DNA of 64,000 nt. Source: Roseateles toxinivorans. GTDB taxonomy: Bacteria; Pseudomonadota; Gammaproteobacteria; Burkholderiales; Burkholderiaceae_C. Position 1 is the first letter of the stretch, and the number at the start of each line of letters is the position of its first letter. This document shows positions 1-9,064 of the stretch, piece after piece. The stretch is taken from positions 248,001-312,000 of the forward strand of contig NZ_SNXS01000005.1 of the NCBI RefSeq assembly GCF_004362525.1, read 5' to 3'. Under the pieces are notes generated by a model. The model did no database searches and was not told where the DNA came from. It worked only from the letters and a program-made list of their open reading frames with translations. The position numbers were made by a program, and so were the translations under genes.

Positions 1-12
1 GTCCTGAATCCG

Positions 13-1653
13 ATGCTGCGTATCGGATGGATGGCCCTGGTGGTATCCCTGGCCGCTTGCGGCGGTGGCGGCGGCGACCCCGCCCCTGCGCCGCCGGCCC
101 CCGCGCCTGCTCCGGCTCCCGCCCCGGCACCAGCACCGGCTCCAACGCCAGCACCGCCACCGGCACCCGCGCCGGCGCCCGAGTTCGAGATCCTCTCCGG
201 CGGAGCGGCCTGCGGTGGCAACTGCGCTGCCGACAGCGGCGATGGCGGCGGCGCCGGCAGCGGTGGTGACGGCGGTGACGGCGGCGGTGGCGGACTGGGC
301 CAGATGCGCAAGGTCAAGGTCACGGTCAGCAAGCCCGATGGGGCCGTGCTCGGCTCGGCTGTGCTGGTCAACAACCTGGTTTCGCTCTATCCGAGAACCT
401 ACAAGGGCCCGATCATTCTCGAATTCGCCGACGACGGCTCGGGCGGTGGCGAATACTTCGACGAGGCCAAGAAAGCCTGGATCAACCTCGCTGGTCAGAA
501 GCTGCATGTGCTGGTGCCGGAACTGACCCACCATGTCAGCGCCAACCCGCTGACCGAAGCGGCTTACCAGTACGCATTGACCACCTTCGGCACCAGCACC
601 CCGCTGACCGCCGCACAAATGACCACGGCCAACAACACCGTGCGCGCCGCCTTCAATGCGCGTGTGCCGGCCCAGTACGCCATCACCGACATCACCAACT
701 ATGCCGAGGCGGTGGGCGACGCAACCAAGGCTGGAGATCTGCCCAACACCCATGCGGGGCGTTACGGCACGCTGCTGGCCTCGCTGCCGCGGGCGGCGAG
801 TGAGTTCAACCCGGCCTTGGCGGCCCCCGCCCTGAGCTTCACCAACCAGTTGGTCAAGGACGTCAAGGACGACGGCACCGTCAATGCCTCGGTGGCCTCG
901 ACCGAGCAGACCGCCTACGGTCCGGGTATTTCGCAGTCGCTGGCCACGGCCGTGGTCAGTGCCAAGACCGACTATGCCTCGCCGACCCAGCCGACGCCGA
1001 CCACGGCGCCGAGCACCTGTTTCAACCCGGCGCTGTATGTGGTCGGGTCCAAACAGGTCCTGAACTACCGCAACACCAACTCCGGCGGCTCCGTCACCAG
1101 CGAGACCTACACGACGGAGATCATGCGGCAGACCACCTTCGAAGGCTTCCCGGCACTGGAGCTGAAGTTCACGTCGGTGGGAGCTGGTTCCGACGACGCA
1201 CTGACCTTCAGCTATTACAGCCCGGACCTGAGCAACGGCTATATCGCCTACGGTACCAACGTCACGCTGGGGAGCAATCTGGGCAGCATGAAGATACTGT
1301 TCAATCCGCCGATTCGCAATCGCCTCTTCCTGCTCAAGCCCGGAGAAAGCGACACCCGCAGCATCTCGGCCACCTCGACCAGCTATGACGCCTCGGGGGC
1401 CATCATCTTCGGGCCGACATCGGTGTCGATAACACAGATCGACAAGTTCATCGGCTATGAGGACGTCACGGTCCCGGCAGGCACCTTCCGCGGCACCTGC
1501 AAGTTCCAGACGGACGATGGCCAGGGCGAAGTGATGACGCAGTGGTTCAGCAGTTCGGGCGAGGGCGTGCAGGTCAAGTCGACCTCGACGGGCAGCTTCG
1601 GCTTCACCAGCGAGCTGATCTCGGGCACCTTCAACGGCAAGCCGGTGCGCTGA
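13..1653 (+). CDS. Pro/Ala- and Gly-rich lipoprotein, function unknown
   Basis: The 546-residue product starts with a short hydrophobic signal ending in a lipobox (L-A-A-C, Cys16), so it is probably an outer-membrane or periplasmic lipoprotein. A Pro-Ala repeat linker covers about residues 23-57 and a Gly/Asp-rich stretch about 61-96. A globular part of about 450 residues, rich in Thr, Ser and Asn, follows, and I do not recognise its family. The start lies only 12 bases from the window edge, so an upstream start cannot be excluded, but the signal peptide supports this one. The low-complexity linker probably acts as a spacer holding the C-terminal domain off the membrane; this is inference. 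Confidence 0.75.
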   Translation: MLRIGWMALVVSLAACGGGGGDPAPAPPAPAPAPAPAPAPAPAPTPAPPPAPAPAPEFEILSGGAACGGNCAADSGDGGGAGSGGDGGDGGGGGLGQMRKVKVTVSKPDGAVLGSAVLVNNLVSLYPRTYKGPIILEFADDGSGGGEYFDEAKKAWINLAGQKLHVLVPELTHHVSANPLTEAAYQYALTTFGTSTPLTAAQMTTANNTVRAAFNARVPAQYAITDITNYAEAVGDATKAGDLPNTHAGRYGTLLASLPRAASEFNPALAAPALSFTNQLVKDVKDDGTVNASVASTEQTAYGPGISQSLATAVVSAKTDYASPTQPTPTTAPSTCFNPALYVVGSKQVLNYRNTNSGGSVTSETYTTEIMRQTTFEGFPALELKFTSVGAGSDDALTFSYYSPDLSNGYIAYGTNVTLGSNLGSMKILFNPPIRNRLFLLKPGESDTRSISATSTSYDASGAIIFGPTSVSITQIDKFIGYEDVTVPAGTFRGTCKFQTDDGQGEVMTQWFSSSGEGVQVKSTSTGSFGFTSELISGTFNGKPVR

Positions 1654-1679
1654 GCACAGAGGGTTCCGGTCCGCGTCGG

Positions 1680-1725
1680 GATCGAGGCATGCTTCAATAG
1701 CGGCCTCGATACCGACGCTTTTCTT
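1680..1725 (+). terminator. possible weak terminator after the lipoprotein gene
   Basis: An 8-bp stem (atcgaggc at 1681-1688 and gcctcgat at 1703-1710) encloses a 14-base loop. A T-rich run follows only about eight bases after the stem (from about 1719). The long loop and the gap before the T run make it non-canonical. Confidence 0.3.
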
Positions 1726-1738
1726 TTTTCACGCTCCG

Positions 1739-2137
1739 ATGACTGTCCGCCTCCTGCTGGCCCGGCTCACCACCGGTCCGGCGGCCGCGCCCTGGTGGCG
1801 CCGCCTGACCCTCTTGATGATCCTGGCCGTGCTGTACCTGGCGCTGTCGCCCTCGCCGCCCCGGCAGATGGACACCGGCTGGGACAAGTCCAACCACGCG
1901 CTGGCCTTTGCCTCGCTGATGGTGGCCGGCTTCTTCGGCTATGCCAGCAGCCGCGCGCGCCTGGCGGGTCTGTGGCTGGCCCTGCTGGCCCTGGGCGCGG
2001 GCATCGAGATCGCCCAGACCTATGTGCCCAACCGCAGCGGCGAGTGGCAGGACCTGCTCGCCGATGCCCTCGGCCTGGCCCTGGGTTGGCTGCTGGCCCA
2101 GGGCCTGAGCTGGGGTCTGCGCCGCCCCCCGATGTGA
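1739..2137 (+). CDS. VanZ-family membrane protein
   Basis: This 132-residue protein has about four hydrophobic segments and the VanZ-like pattern. A D-K-x-x-H element lies near residue 45, and an E-I-A-Q-x-x-x-P-x-R-x-G-E-x-x-D block lies near 90-105. VanZ-like domains are named after the teicoplanin-resistance accessory protein, but in most bacteria their biochemical role is unknown. It stands alone between the lipoprotein and phoX genes, with about 135 bases on its 3' side, and no operon partner is evident. The assignment rests on the motif pattern and the size. Confidence 0.75.
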   Translation: MTVRLLLARLTTGPAAAPWWRRLTLLMILAVLYLALSPSPPRQMDTGWDKSNHALAFASLMVAGFFGYASSRARLAGLWLALLALGAGIEIAQTYVPNRSGEWQDLLADALGLALGWLLAQGLSWGLRRPPM

Positions 2138-2212
2138 GTGCCCTGCGCATGGGCTGAACGGACTAGGCGCGTCATCCCTGCGACTCCTGCTCCGGTCAGA
2201 TTCAGAGGCTGT

Positions 2213-2233
2213 GGCTGCGCGCCTTGCGCAGCC
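2213..2233 (+). other. 8-bp hairpin in the phoX leader
   Basis: ggctgcgc (2213-2220) pairs with gcgcagcc (2226-2233) around a five-base loop, about 40 bases before the phosphatase start. No T run follows, so it is not an obvious terminator. It could be an mRNA-stability or leader structure. Confidence 0.3.
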
Positions 2234-2273
2234 CCGTCCACCGAACACCCATCGCAACAGTCAGGAGCCAGGC

Positions 2274-4469
2274 ATGAAGGGCATCAAGCACCCCCGCAAT
2301 GACGAGACGATCAATCCGTCCGGCAACGCGTCCATCTACGACATCATCGACCGCGTCGACAGCAGCCGCCGCACCTTCGTCAAGGGCTCGGTGGGCACCA
2401 CCGCCCTGGCCGCTGCCGGCGGCCTGACGCTGTCGGGTCTGGTCAACACCGTCCAGGCCGCGCCGGTGCCGGCCAGCCTGGGCTTCCCCGGCATAGGCTT
2501 CGAGAGCGTGCCGGCCAGCGTGTCGATCACAACCCCACCGGCTGCTTCGGCCGTGGCCGACAAGATCACCGTGCCGGCCGGCTATACCGCCGAGCTGTTC
2601 GTGGCCTGGGGCGACCCCATCATGCCCGGTGGCACCGCCTTCGCCTCCGATGCCAGCAACACCGCCGCCGAGCAGGCCAAGCAATTTGGCGCGCACAACG
2701 ACGGCATGGCCTTCTTCCCCTTCACGGGCGCCGACGGCAAGCCGACCGCTGATCGCGGCATCCTGGCCATCAACAACGAATACACCCACGAAGAGATCCT
2801 GACGCCGGCCGGCGTGGCAGGCGCCAACATCGCCGCGGTGCGCAAGTCGCAGGCCGCCCATGGCGTCTCCATCCTCGAAGCGCGTCGCCGCAACGGCAAG
2901 TGGGCCGTGGTCAAGACCTCGCCCTATGGTCGTCGCCTGACCGCCAACACCAAGACCCGCATCTCCGGCCCCGCCGCCGGCCATGCCTTGATGAAGTCCA
3001 ACGAGTACCTGATCGGCGACAACGGCAGCTTCCCCACCGGCAAGCAGACCGATGGCTTCACCGCCTACGGCACGATCAACAACTGTGCCAATGGCGTGAC
3101 GCCCTGGGGCACCTACCTGACCTGCGAAGAGAACTTCAACGGCAACTTCGGTGCCAACGCCCCGCTGCCGGCAACGGCCTCGGGCGAGCTGGGCAAGCTG
3201 TTCAACCGCTATGGCTTCACCGATGCCGGCTTCGCCTACAACTGGCACAAGCAGGACCCGCGCTTCGACCTGGCCGTCAACCCGAACGAGGCCCATCTGT
3301 TCGGCTGGGTGGTCGAGGTGGATCCCTACGACCCGAAGAGCGTGCCGGTCAAGCGCACCGCCCTGGGCCGCATCAAGCACGAGAGCGCCCAGTACGTGGT
3401 CGATGCCAACGGTCATCTGGCCCTGTACATGGGCGACGACGAACGCAACGAATACATCTACAAATTCGTCAGCGCCGGCAAGTACAACCCGGGTAACCGC
3501 GCCGCCAACCGCGAACTGCTGGACAGCGGCACGCTGTACGTGGCCAGATTTGCCGAGGACATGACGGGCCAGTGGATTGCGCTGCTGCCCGGCACCGTCG
3601 GTGTCGATGGCAAGGCCCTGCGCGACAACGCCAACTTCGCCGGCGCCGATGACGCCGAGGTGCTGGCCAAGATCCTGATCAAGACGCGCATGGCCGCCGA
3701 CGCCGTTGGTGCCACCATGATGGACCGTCCCGAATGGACCGGCGCCCGTCCGCGCATCGGCGGCTTCAACAAGATCGAGATCTACTGCACGCTGACCAAC
3801 AACAACCGCCGTGGCACCAACGCCCCATCGGTCAACAAGGCCGATGGCTCCACCACGGCCGGCGCGGCACGCCCCCCGGTCGATGCCGCCAACCCGCGTG
3901 AAGACAATATCTACGGCCACATCATCCGCTGGCAGGAAGACGGCGACACCGTGCTGGCCACCACGTTCGGCTGGAACCTGTTCCTGCAGGCCGGCGACAC
4001 CAAGACCACCAAGACGGCCAAGCCGACCAACAACTACAAGGGCAATATCGTCGCCGACCCCTTTGGCAGCGCCGACTTCGGCGCGCCGGACGGCCTGTGG
4101 TTCGACCCGTTCGGCCGCCTGTGGGTGCAGACCGACCAGATCGGCGACGCCTCGGGCGACTGGAAGAACCTCGGCGCCAACTGCATGGTCTGCGCAGATC
4201 CCAACACCGGCATGGCACGCCGCTTCCTGACCTCACCGAACGGCTGCGAAGTCACCGGCATGGCGATGAGTCCGGACGGCAAGACCTTCTGGGTCGGCGT
4301 CCAGCATCCGGGCGAAGGCGCTCCGGCCAGCAACCCGGAGAAGATCTCGCGCTGGCCCGCCAACCAATGGGGGGTCGAGTCCGACGGCGTGACATCGCTG
4401 CCCTTCGGCCGCCCTCGTTCGGCCGTGGTCGTCATCACCAAGGATGACGGCGGCATCATCGGCAGCTGA
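2274..4469 (+). CDS. PhoX-family (DUF839) phosphatase, Tat-exported
   Basis: The 731-residue product fits the PhoX/DUF839 family of calcium- and iron-dependent alkaline phosphatases that release phosphate from organic esters in the periplasm. Residues 31-37 read S-R-R-T-F-V-K, a Tat signal, followed by a hydrophobic stretch and an A-x-A-type cleavage region near residue 60. Family-typical segments are visible around N-E-Y-T-H-E and G-T-Y-L-T-C-E-E-N-F, and around F-D-P-F-G-R-L-W near the C-terminus. The ATG at 2274 was chosen because an AGGAG-like site lies just before it and the Tat signal then sits at normal distance. No Pho box was identified by eye. Confidence 0.88.
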   Translation: MKGIKHPRNDETINPSGNASIYDIIDRVDSSRRTFVKGSVGTTALAAAGGLTLSGLVNTVQAAPVPASLGFPGIGFESVPASVSITTPPAASAVADKITVPAGYTAELFVAWGDPIMPGGTAFASDASNTAAEQAKQFGAHNDGMAFFPFTGADGKPTADRGILAINNEYTHEEILTPAGVAGANIAAVRKSQAAHGVSILEARRRNGKWAVVKTSPYGRRLTANTKTRISGPAAGHALMKSNEYLIGDNGSFPTGKQTDGFTAYGTINNCANGVTPWGTYLTCEENFNGNFGANAPLPATASGELGKLFNRYGFTDAGFAYNWHKQDPRFDLAVNPNEAHLFGWVVEVDPYDPKSVPVKRTALGRIKHESAQYVVDANGHLALYMGDDERNEYIYKFVSAGKYNPGNRAANRELLDSGTLYVARFAEDMTGQWIALLPGTVGVDGKALRDNANFAGADDAEVLAKILIKTRMAADAVGATMMDRPEWTGARPRIGGFNKIEIYCTLTNNNRRGTNAPSVNKADGSTTAGAARPPVDAANPREDNIYGHIIRWQEDGDTVLATTFGWNLFLQAGDTKTTKTAKPTNNYKGNIVADPFGSADFGAPDGLWFDPFGRLWVQTDQIGDASGDWKNLGANCMVCADPNTGMARRFLTSPNGCEVTGMAMSPDGKTFWVGVQHPGEGAPASNPEKISRWPANQWGVESDGVTSLPFGRPRSAVVVITKDDGGIIGS

Positions 4470-4546
4470 CCGGTGACCCGCAGGGGCCGCCGCAACGCGG
4501 CTCCTGCCCACAGCAAATATCCACTGCAACTCAGGAGTCCTCCCTC

Positions 4547-5188
4547 ATGAACAAATACTTCATTGCCGCCCTCGGCCTGGCCTCGACCGCCCTGCTGCCG
4601 GCCCACGCGCTGCTGGTGACCGACGTCAACCAGATCGCGCAGCCCACCATCACCGCCGACTTCGAGAACTTCGACGGCCTGCTGACCACCGGCCCGGAAC
4701 TGGTGGCTCCCGGCGTGACCTTCACCGGCGATGCCGGCTCGGAGCTCGGCGCCAACAACCGCGACCTGGGCGAGAACGGCCTGTGGGGCGGGTTCGGCAA
4801 CCATTTCGCCGCTGGCGCCAATGTCGGTGAGCTGCGCTTCACCTTCGGCCAGCTGTCGTCCGGCGCCGGTGCCTTCGTCAACCACTACGCGCTGGCGGCC
4901 CTGCCGCTGGGCCTGGTGATCTCGGTCTATGGTGACAACAACCAGATCATCGAAACCCACACGGTCACCGTGGACACCGACATCAACGGCTACGACGAGG
5001 GCATGTTCCTGGGCATCACCCGTGCGAACGCGGACATCCGCTCGATCTCGTTCAAGGGCCTGGGTGTGGTGGTGGACAACGTCACCGTCACTACCGCCGT
5101 GCCCGAGCCGCAGACCTATGCGCTGCTGCTGGCCGGCCTCGCCCTGGTCGGTGCGGCGGCCAAGCGTCGTCGTCAACCGCAGGCTTGA
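4547..5188 (+). CDS. PEP-CTERM sorting-domain protein
   Basis: This 213-residue secreted protein has an N-terminal signal peptide (cut after about A-H-A, residue 21). Its C-terminal PEP-CTERM tag covers residues 185-213: V-P-E-P, a hydrophobic helix, then K-R-R-R. PEP-CTERM tags are recognised by exosortase (EpsH/Xrt) in bacteria that make exopolysaccharide. The middle domain is a beta-rich sequence resembling other PEP-CTERM passengers, and I cannot assign it further. No exosortase gene is in the window. An AGGAG site (4532-4537 region) precedes the ATG. The neighbouring convergent regulator belongs to the same system. Confidence 0.88.
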   Translation: MNKYFIAALGLASTALLPAHALLVTDVNQIAQPTITADFENFDGLLTTGPELVAPGVTFTGDAGSELGANNRDLGENGLWGGFGNHFAAGANVGELRFTFGQLSSGAGAFVNHYALAALPLGLVISVYGDNNQIIETHTVTVDTDINGYDEGMFLGITRANADIRSISFKGLGVVVDNVTVTTAVPEPQTYALLLAGLALVGAAAKRRRQPQA

Positions 5189-5212
5189 GTGCTGCGATGG
5201 GCCGCCCGCCGC

Positions 5213-6025
5213 TCAGGCTGGCAGCCCATCGAGCAAATTCTGGTTCATCGCGCAGGCCAGCGCCTGCGCGCGGTTGGTGGCGCCCAACTTGCGCAGAATC
5301 TTCTGCACATGGTTCTTCACGGTGAAGGGGCTGATGTTCAAGCGCTCGCCGATCTGCTGATTGCTCAGCCCCTGGCGCACGCCACTGAGGATCTGGCGCT
5401 CGCGCTCGGTGATCTGGGCCGCCGTTGCAGCGGGTGCGGGCGCGGCAGGCCGGGCACCCAGTTCGTGCTCCACCGTCTGCACACGCAACCAGCTGCGGTG
5501 CAGATGGGGCAGCAGCTGGTCCAGCGCCAGGCGGCGCTGGGCCGCGCCTTCGGGAAGGCCTGGCGAGGCCAGCAGGAACAGGCTCTCCAGCTCATCCGAC
5601 CGCTGCGGACGCGACACCCCGTGCACCAGCAGCTCGGTGATGCCGGCATCGGCCCATTGCGGATTCAGCTCCAGCAGCGCCGGCTCGCCCGACAGCGGCA
5701 GGGCCAGGGACAGGGCCCGTCCGATCCGGCCCGGCCCGCTCAGCCACAGCCCGGCCAGCATGCGCATCAGCGGGCTCTGACCGTCCAGCAGCGCCGCCAT
5801 CAGCGCTTCGGGCAGCGCAATGCTGTTGAAAACCTCGAAGCTCAGCGCCTTGCGGCTGCGGTCATAGCTGCCGCAGACCAGCAGTTTGTGCGGCAGCAGC
5901 AGTTGCATGCGGCCCTGCGACCAGACAAAGAACTGGTGCCGGCGCCCCACCTCGACGCCCGATGCCACCACCTGGGCCAGGGCTTCGGCATGAGCCACGG
6001 TGCTGGATTCGGTCATGGCATCCAT
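5213..6025 (-). CDS. epsA: LuxR-type regulator, EpsA-like (PEP-CTERM/exopolysaccharide associated)
   Basis: This 270-residue regulator has an N-terminal alpha/beta sensor-like region and a C-terminal LuxR helix-turn-helix at about 196-260 (L/I-T-E-R-E-R-Q-I-L, then N-Q-Q-I-G, then T-V-K-N-H). The N-terminal part, with H-Q-F-F-V-W-S-Q-G and L-L-P-H-K-L-L-V-C-G-S-Y, resembles the EpsA regulators linked to exopolysaccharide and PEP-CTERM/exosortase loci in betaproteobacteria, and lying beside a PEP-CTERM gene supports this. The longest open frame starts with TTG at 6052. The ATG at 6025 is preferred, and an ATG at 6016 is also possible. It converges on the PEP-CTERM gene with a 24-base gap. Confidence 0.8.
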   Translation of the reverse strand: MDAMTESSTVAHAEALAQVVASGVEVGRRHQFFVWSQGRMQLLLPHKLLVCGSYDRSRKALSFEVFNSIALPEALMAALLDGQSPLMRMLAGLWLSGPGRIGRALSLALPLSGEPALLELNPQWADAGITELLVHGVSRPQRSDELESLFLLASPGLPEGAAQRRLALDQLLPHLHRSWLRVQTVEHELGARPAAPAPAATAAQITERERQILSGVRQGLSNQQIGERLNISPFTVKNHVQKILRKLGATNRAQALACAMNQNLLDGLPA

Positions 6026-6088
6026 CCAAATGCGCCAGCCTAGCGGTCGCAAATGACAGCTTGTTGAAATCCGCCCCGCCAGTCGGCG

Positions 6089-7405
6089 CTAACTGATCAG
6101 CTTGACCAGGGCCAGTGTGATGCCCGGAAAGAACAGCAGCAGGGTCAGGCGCAGCACATCCGAGACGAGAAAGGGCATCACGCCCTTGTAGGTTTCATTC
6201 ATCGGCACATCGCGGGCCATGCCGTTGACGACATAGACGTTGAGCCCCACCGGCGGCGCCAGCATGCCTATGCCCACCGTCATCAGCACCAGCACGCCGA
6301 ACCAGATCGCCTTGTGCTCCTGCGACAGGCCCCACAGGTCCAGGCCCATCACCGTCGGGAAGATCACCGGTATGGTCAGCAGCAGCATCGACAGCTCGTC
6401 CATTACGCAGCCCAGCAGCACGTAGAAGGCCAGGATGCCGGCAACGATCAGCAGTGGATGGATCTGCAAATGGCCCACCCAATCGGCCAGCTGGGCCGGC
6501 ATCTGGGTGATGGCAAGGGCCGAGTTCATCATGTCGGCGCCGAGAAAGATCATGAACACCATCGCCGAGGTCTCGGCCGTACCGACAAAGCTGCGGCGTA
6601 TGCCGGCGCCGTCCAGCTCGCCGCTGAAGCGGCCGGTCACAAAGGTGGCGATCGCCCCCACCGCCGCACCCTCGGTCGGCGAGAACACGCCGCCATAGAT
6701 GCCGCCGAAGACGATGATGAAGATCGTCACCATCGGCCACACGCCCAGCAGGGCGCGCCAGCGGGTGGGCCAGCTCTCGCGCACGCTGGGTTGGGCCAGC
6801 TCGGGGCGCACCCGGCAGTAGATCGCGATCACGATCAGATAGCCGACCGTGGCGATCAAGCCCGGCACCATGGCCGCGGCGAACAGCTTGGCGATGTTCT
6901 GCTCGGTCAGGATGGCATAGACGACCAGGGGCACCGAGGGCGGGATCAGGATGCCCAGCGTGCCGCCGGTGGCAAGCACGGCGGTGGAGAGGCGCCCGTG
7001 GTAGCCACCGCGCTTCATCTCGCCATAGGCCACCTGCGTGATGGTGGCGCAGGTCGCCACCGACGAGCCGCAGACCGCGCCGAAGGCCGCCGCCGCCATG
7101 ATGGCCGCCATCGCCAGGCCGCCCCGCACATGGCCGACAAAGGCCGCCGCCGCCTTGAACAGCGCCCGGCTCAGGCCGCCCTGTGTGGCGAACTGGCCCA
7201 TCAGCAGGAACAGCGGAATCACCGACAGGTCGTAGACCGACAGCCGCGCCACCGACGAGCCCTTGAGCAGGTTCAGCAGGGCCATGTCGCTGGTCATCAA
7301 GGCATAGCCGATGGCACCCGGAATGAACATCGCTGCGGCGATAGGCACGCGCAGCGCCATCAAGGCCAGCATCGCACCGAAGATCCACAAGCCCGTACTG
7401 CTCAC
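6089..7405 (-). CDS. dctM: TRAP transporter large permease (DctM)
   Basis: The 438-residue integral membrane protein has about 12 hydrophobic segments and DctM features: G-x-x-x-G-I-L-I-P-P-S-V-P near residue 150, and a second L-A-P-P-V-G-L-N-V motif near 390. It is the sodium-coupled translocation subunit of a tripartite ATP-independent periplasmic transporter in the inner membrane. Its start overlaps the small permease stop by four bases, so the two are translationally coupled. The ligand cannot be read from the permease; carboxylates are typical for the family. Confidence 0.93.
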   Translation of the reverse strand: MSSTGLWIFGAMLALMALRVPIAAAMFIPGAIGYALMTSDMALLNLLKGSSVARLSVYDLSVIPLFLLMGQFATQGGLSRALFKAAAAFVGHVRGGLAMAAIMAAAAFGAVCGSSVATCATITQVAYGEMKRGGYHGRLSTAVLATGGTLGILIPPSVPLVVYAILTEQNIAKLFAAAMVPGLIATVGYLIVIAIYCRVRPELAQPSVRESWPTRWRALLGVWPMVTIFIIVFGGIYGGVFSPTEGAAVGAIATFVTGRFSGELDGAGIRRSFVGTAETSAMVFMIFLGADMMNSALAITQMPAQLADWVGHLQIHPLLIVAGILAFYVLLGCVMDELSMLLLTIPVIFPTVMGLDLWGLSQEHKAIWFGVLVLMTVGIGMLAPPVGLNVYVVNGMARDVPMNETYKGVMPFLVSDVLRLTLLLFFPGITLALVKLIS

Positions 7406-7896
7406 TCGCGCACCTCAACCCCGGTGAACACCTGCAGCAGGGCAATCAGCGAGGTCAGGGCAAGACCTGGCGCCAGGGCGGCATAACTGACCCACATCGG
7501 CAGGCCCAGGATCATCGTCGTCTCGTTCGCCTCGCCCACCGCCAGTGCACCCGCGCCACTGCGCCAGGCCAGCAGGCCCACCATCACGGCCAGCAGGAGG
7601 CTGCCGACACCGTCAAGCCAGCGCTTGGTGCGCGGGCCCGAACGCTGGGTGAAGAAGTCGACAATGATGTTGCCGCGCTGCAGCTGGCACCAGGGCAGGC
7701 ACAGGGCAATGCACAGGGCGATGCCGAACTGCGTCAGCTCGACATCGCCGGGTATCGGCCAGGACCAGAATGTGCGCCCGACGATGCTGACCACCGTCAG
7801 CATCGCCACCAGGCAGGCCGCGCAACAGCCGGCCATGGCGCACCACAGGGCAAGCCGCCGCAGCAGCGGCGGCATGTGCCCGATAGGCCCGGTCAC
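7402..7896 (-). CDS. dctQ: TRAP transporter small permease (DctQ)
   Basis: This 164-residue protein with four hydrophobic helices fits the DctQ subunit, which forms the permease with DctM. A W-x-x-P-G-D-V-E-L-T segment and a C-L-P-W-C-Q-L-Q-R-G-N-I block (about residues 43-75) match the conserved pattern of the family. It overlaps its neighbours by four bases on both sides (7402-7405 and 7893-7896), giving the compact order binding protein, small permease, large permease. Confidence 0.9.
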   Translation of the reverse strand: MTGPIGHMPPLLRRLALWCAMAGCCAACLVAMLTVVSIVGRTFWSWPIPGDVELTQFGIALCIALCLPWCQLQRGNIIVDFFTQRSGPRTKRWLDGVGSLLLAVMVGLLAWRSGAGALAVGEANETTMILGLPMWVSYAALAPGLALTSLIALLQVFTGVEVRE

Positions 7897-8924
7897 TTCT
7901 TGTACTTGGCCAGCAGGCCCTGGGCGTCCTGCAGCATCTGCTTTCCGGGCAGGCCGCGCTTGTCCATGTCGGCGACCCAGTCGTCATACAGTGGGTGGCT
8001 GGCCTTGATCCACAGGTCCACCTCGGCGGCGGGGACGGTGTAGAAGGTGTTGCCGCGGTCCACCGCCGGCTTGCGGCCCACGGCCTGGCTTTCGTCCCAG
8101 ATCTTGCCCGCATTCTGCGACAGGCCGGCGCCCGAGTTGCGGTCGATGATGGCCTTCAGGTCGGCCGGCAGGCCGTCATAGCGGGCCTGGTTCATGGCCA
8201 GGATGAAGACCGCGCTGTACAGGGCGGGCCGCGAGGCGTCGGTCTCGGTATGGAACTTGACCATCTCATGCAGCTTGACCGAGGGGATCACCTCCCAGGG
8301 CAGGGCAAAGCCGTCGATCGTGCCCTTGCTCACCGCATCGGCCACCGCCGGCAGCGGCATGCCCACCGGCGTGGCACCCAGCGAGGCCAGCAGCTTGTTG
8401 GTCTGGCGGGTCGGGGCGCGCAGCTTCAGGCCCTTCAGGTCGGCCATGGACTTGATCTGCTTGTCGCGGGTGTGCAGATAGCCTTCGTCATGGATGCTGA
8501 ACATCAGCGGCTTGATGCCGGGGAACTCCTTGCCGGCGTACTTGCCGTAGAAGTCCCAGGCAGCACGGGCGCCGGCCTCGGCCGAGTTGTTCATGAAGGG
8601 CAGCTCGAACACCTCCATGATCGGGAAGCGCCCGGCGGTGTAGCCCGGCAGCGTGAAGACGATATCGGCCACACCGTCCTTGGCCTGGTCGATCAGCTGC
8701 GCCGGCGTGCCGCCCAGCTGCATGGCCGGGAAGATCTGGCACTTCATCCGGTTGTTGGATTCGGCGGCAATCTTGTCGCAGAAGGGCATCAGGATCTTGG
8801 TCGGCGGCATCGCGCCCGGGGGCCAGAAATGATGCACCTTTAGCGTCACTTCCTGGGCGCCGGCCGCCAAGGCGCACAGCGCGGCCGCAACAGCCAGTCC
8901 GGTCTTCAGCACAAGGGATCTCAT
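7893..8924 (-). CDS. dctP: TRAP transporter substrate-binding protein (DctP)
   Basis: This 343-residue periplasmic protein has a signal peptide ending near A-A-G-A-Q-E and a DctP fold. The L-R-A-P-T-R segment near residue 160 holds the conserved arginine that binds the ligand carboxylate in TRAP binding proteins. The ATG at 8924 was chosen over the one at 8963 because a GGAG sits about eight bases upstream and the signal peptide then begins directly. It is the first gene of the three-gene TRAP operon. The aromatic-degradation operon 0.7 kb away makes an aromatic or organic acid a reasonable but unproven ligand. Confidence 0.9.
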   Translation of the reverse strand: MRSLVLKTGLAVAAALCALAAGAQEVTLKVHHFWPPGAMPPTKILMPFCDKIAAESNNRMKCQIFPAMQLGGTPAQLIDQAKDGVADIVFTLPGYTAGRFPIMEVFELPFMNNSAEAGARAAWDFYGKYAGKEFPGIKPLMFSIHDEGYLHTRDKQIKSMADLKGLKLRAPTRQTNKLLASLGATPVGMPLPAVADAVSKGTIDGFALPWEVIPSVKLHEMVKFHTETDASRPALYSAVFILAMNQARYDGLPADLKAIIDRNSGAGLSQNAGKIWDESQAVGRKPAVDRGNTFYTVPAAEVDLWIKASHPLYDDWVADMDKRGLPGKQMLQDAQGLLAKYKK

Positions 8925-9004
8925 GGCCAAGTCTCCAATCGTTGTGGATGGTTTGGCCCGCATCTTAGGGCCCCAGCCGCCCCTTGGCGATCAGGGTTGA
9001 CCGC

Positions 9005-9036
9005 AAAAAAGGGCTGCCTGCTTGCGCAGGCAGCCC
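9005..9036 (-). terminator. Rho-independent terminator of the small barrel gene
   Basis: A 10-bp perfect stem (gggctgcctg at 9011-9020 and caggcagccc at 9027-9036) has a six-base loop. Read on the minus strand it is followed by six T. It lies about 30 bases after the minus-strand gene that ends at 9065. Confidence 0.88.
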
Positions 9037-9064
9037 CTTTGGCAGAGACGAGGCTCTCGGACGA

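Noticed and set aside
2202-3920. Long minus-strand frame opposite phoX
   Set aside because: It is a composition-driven shadow; the plus-strand protein has a Tat signal and PhoX motifs.
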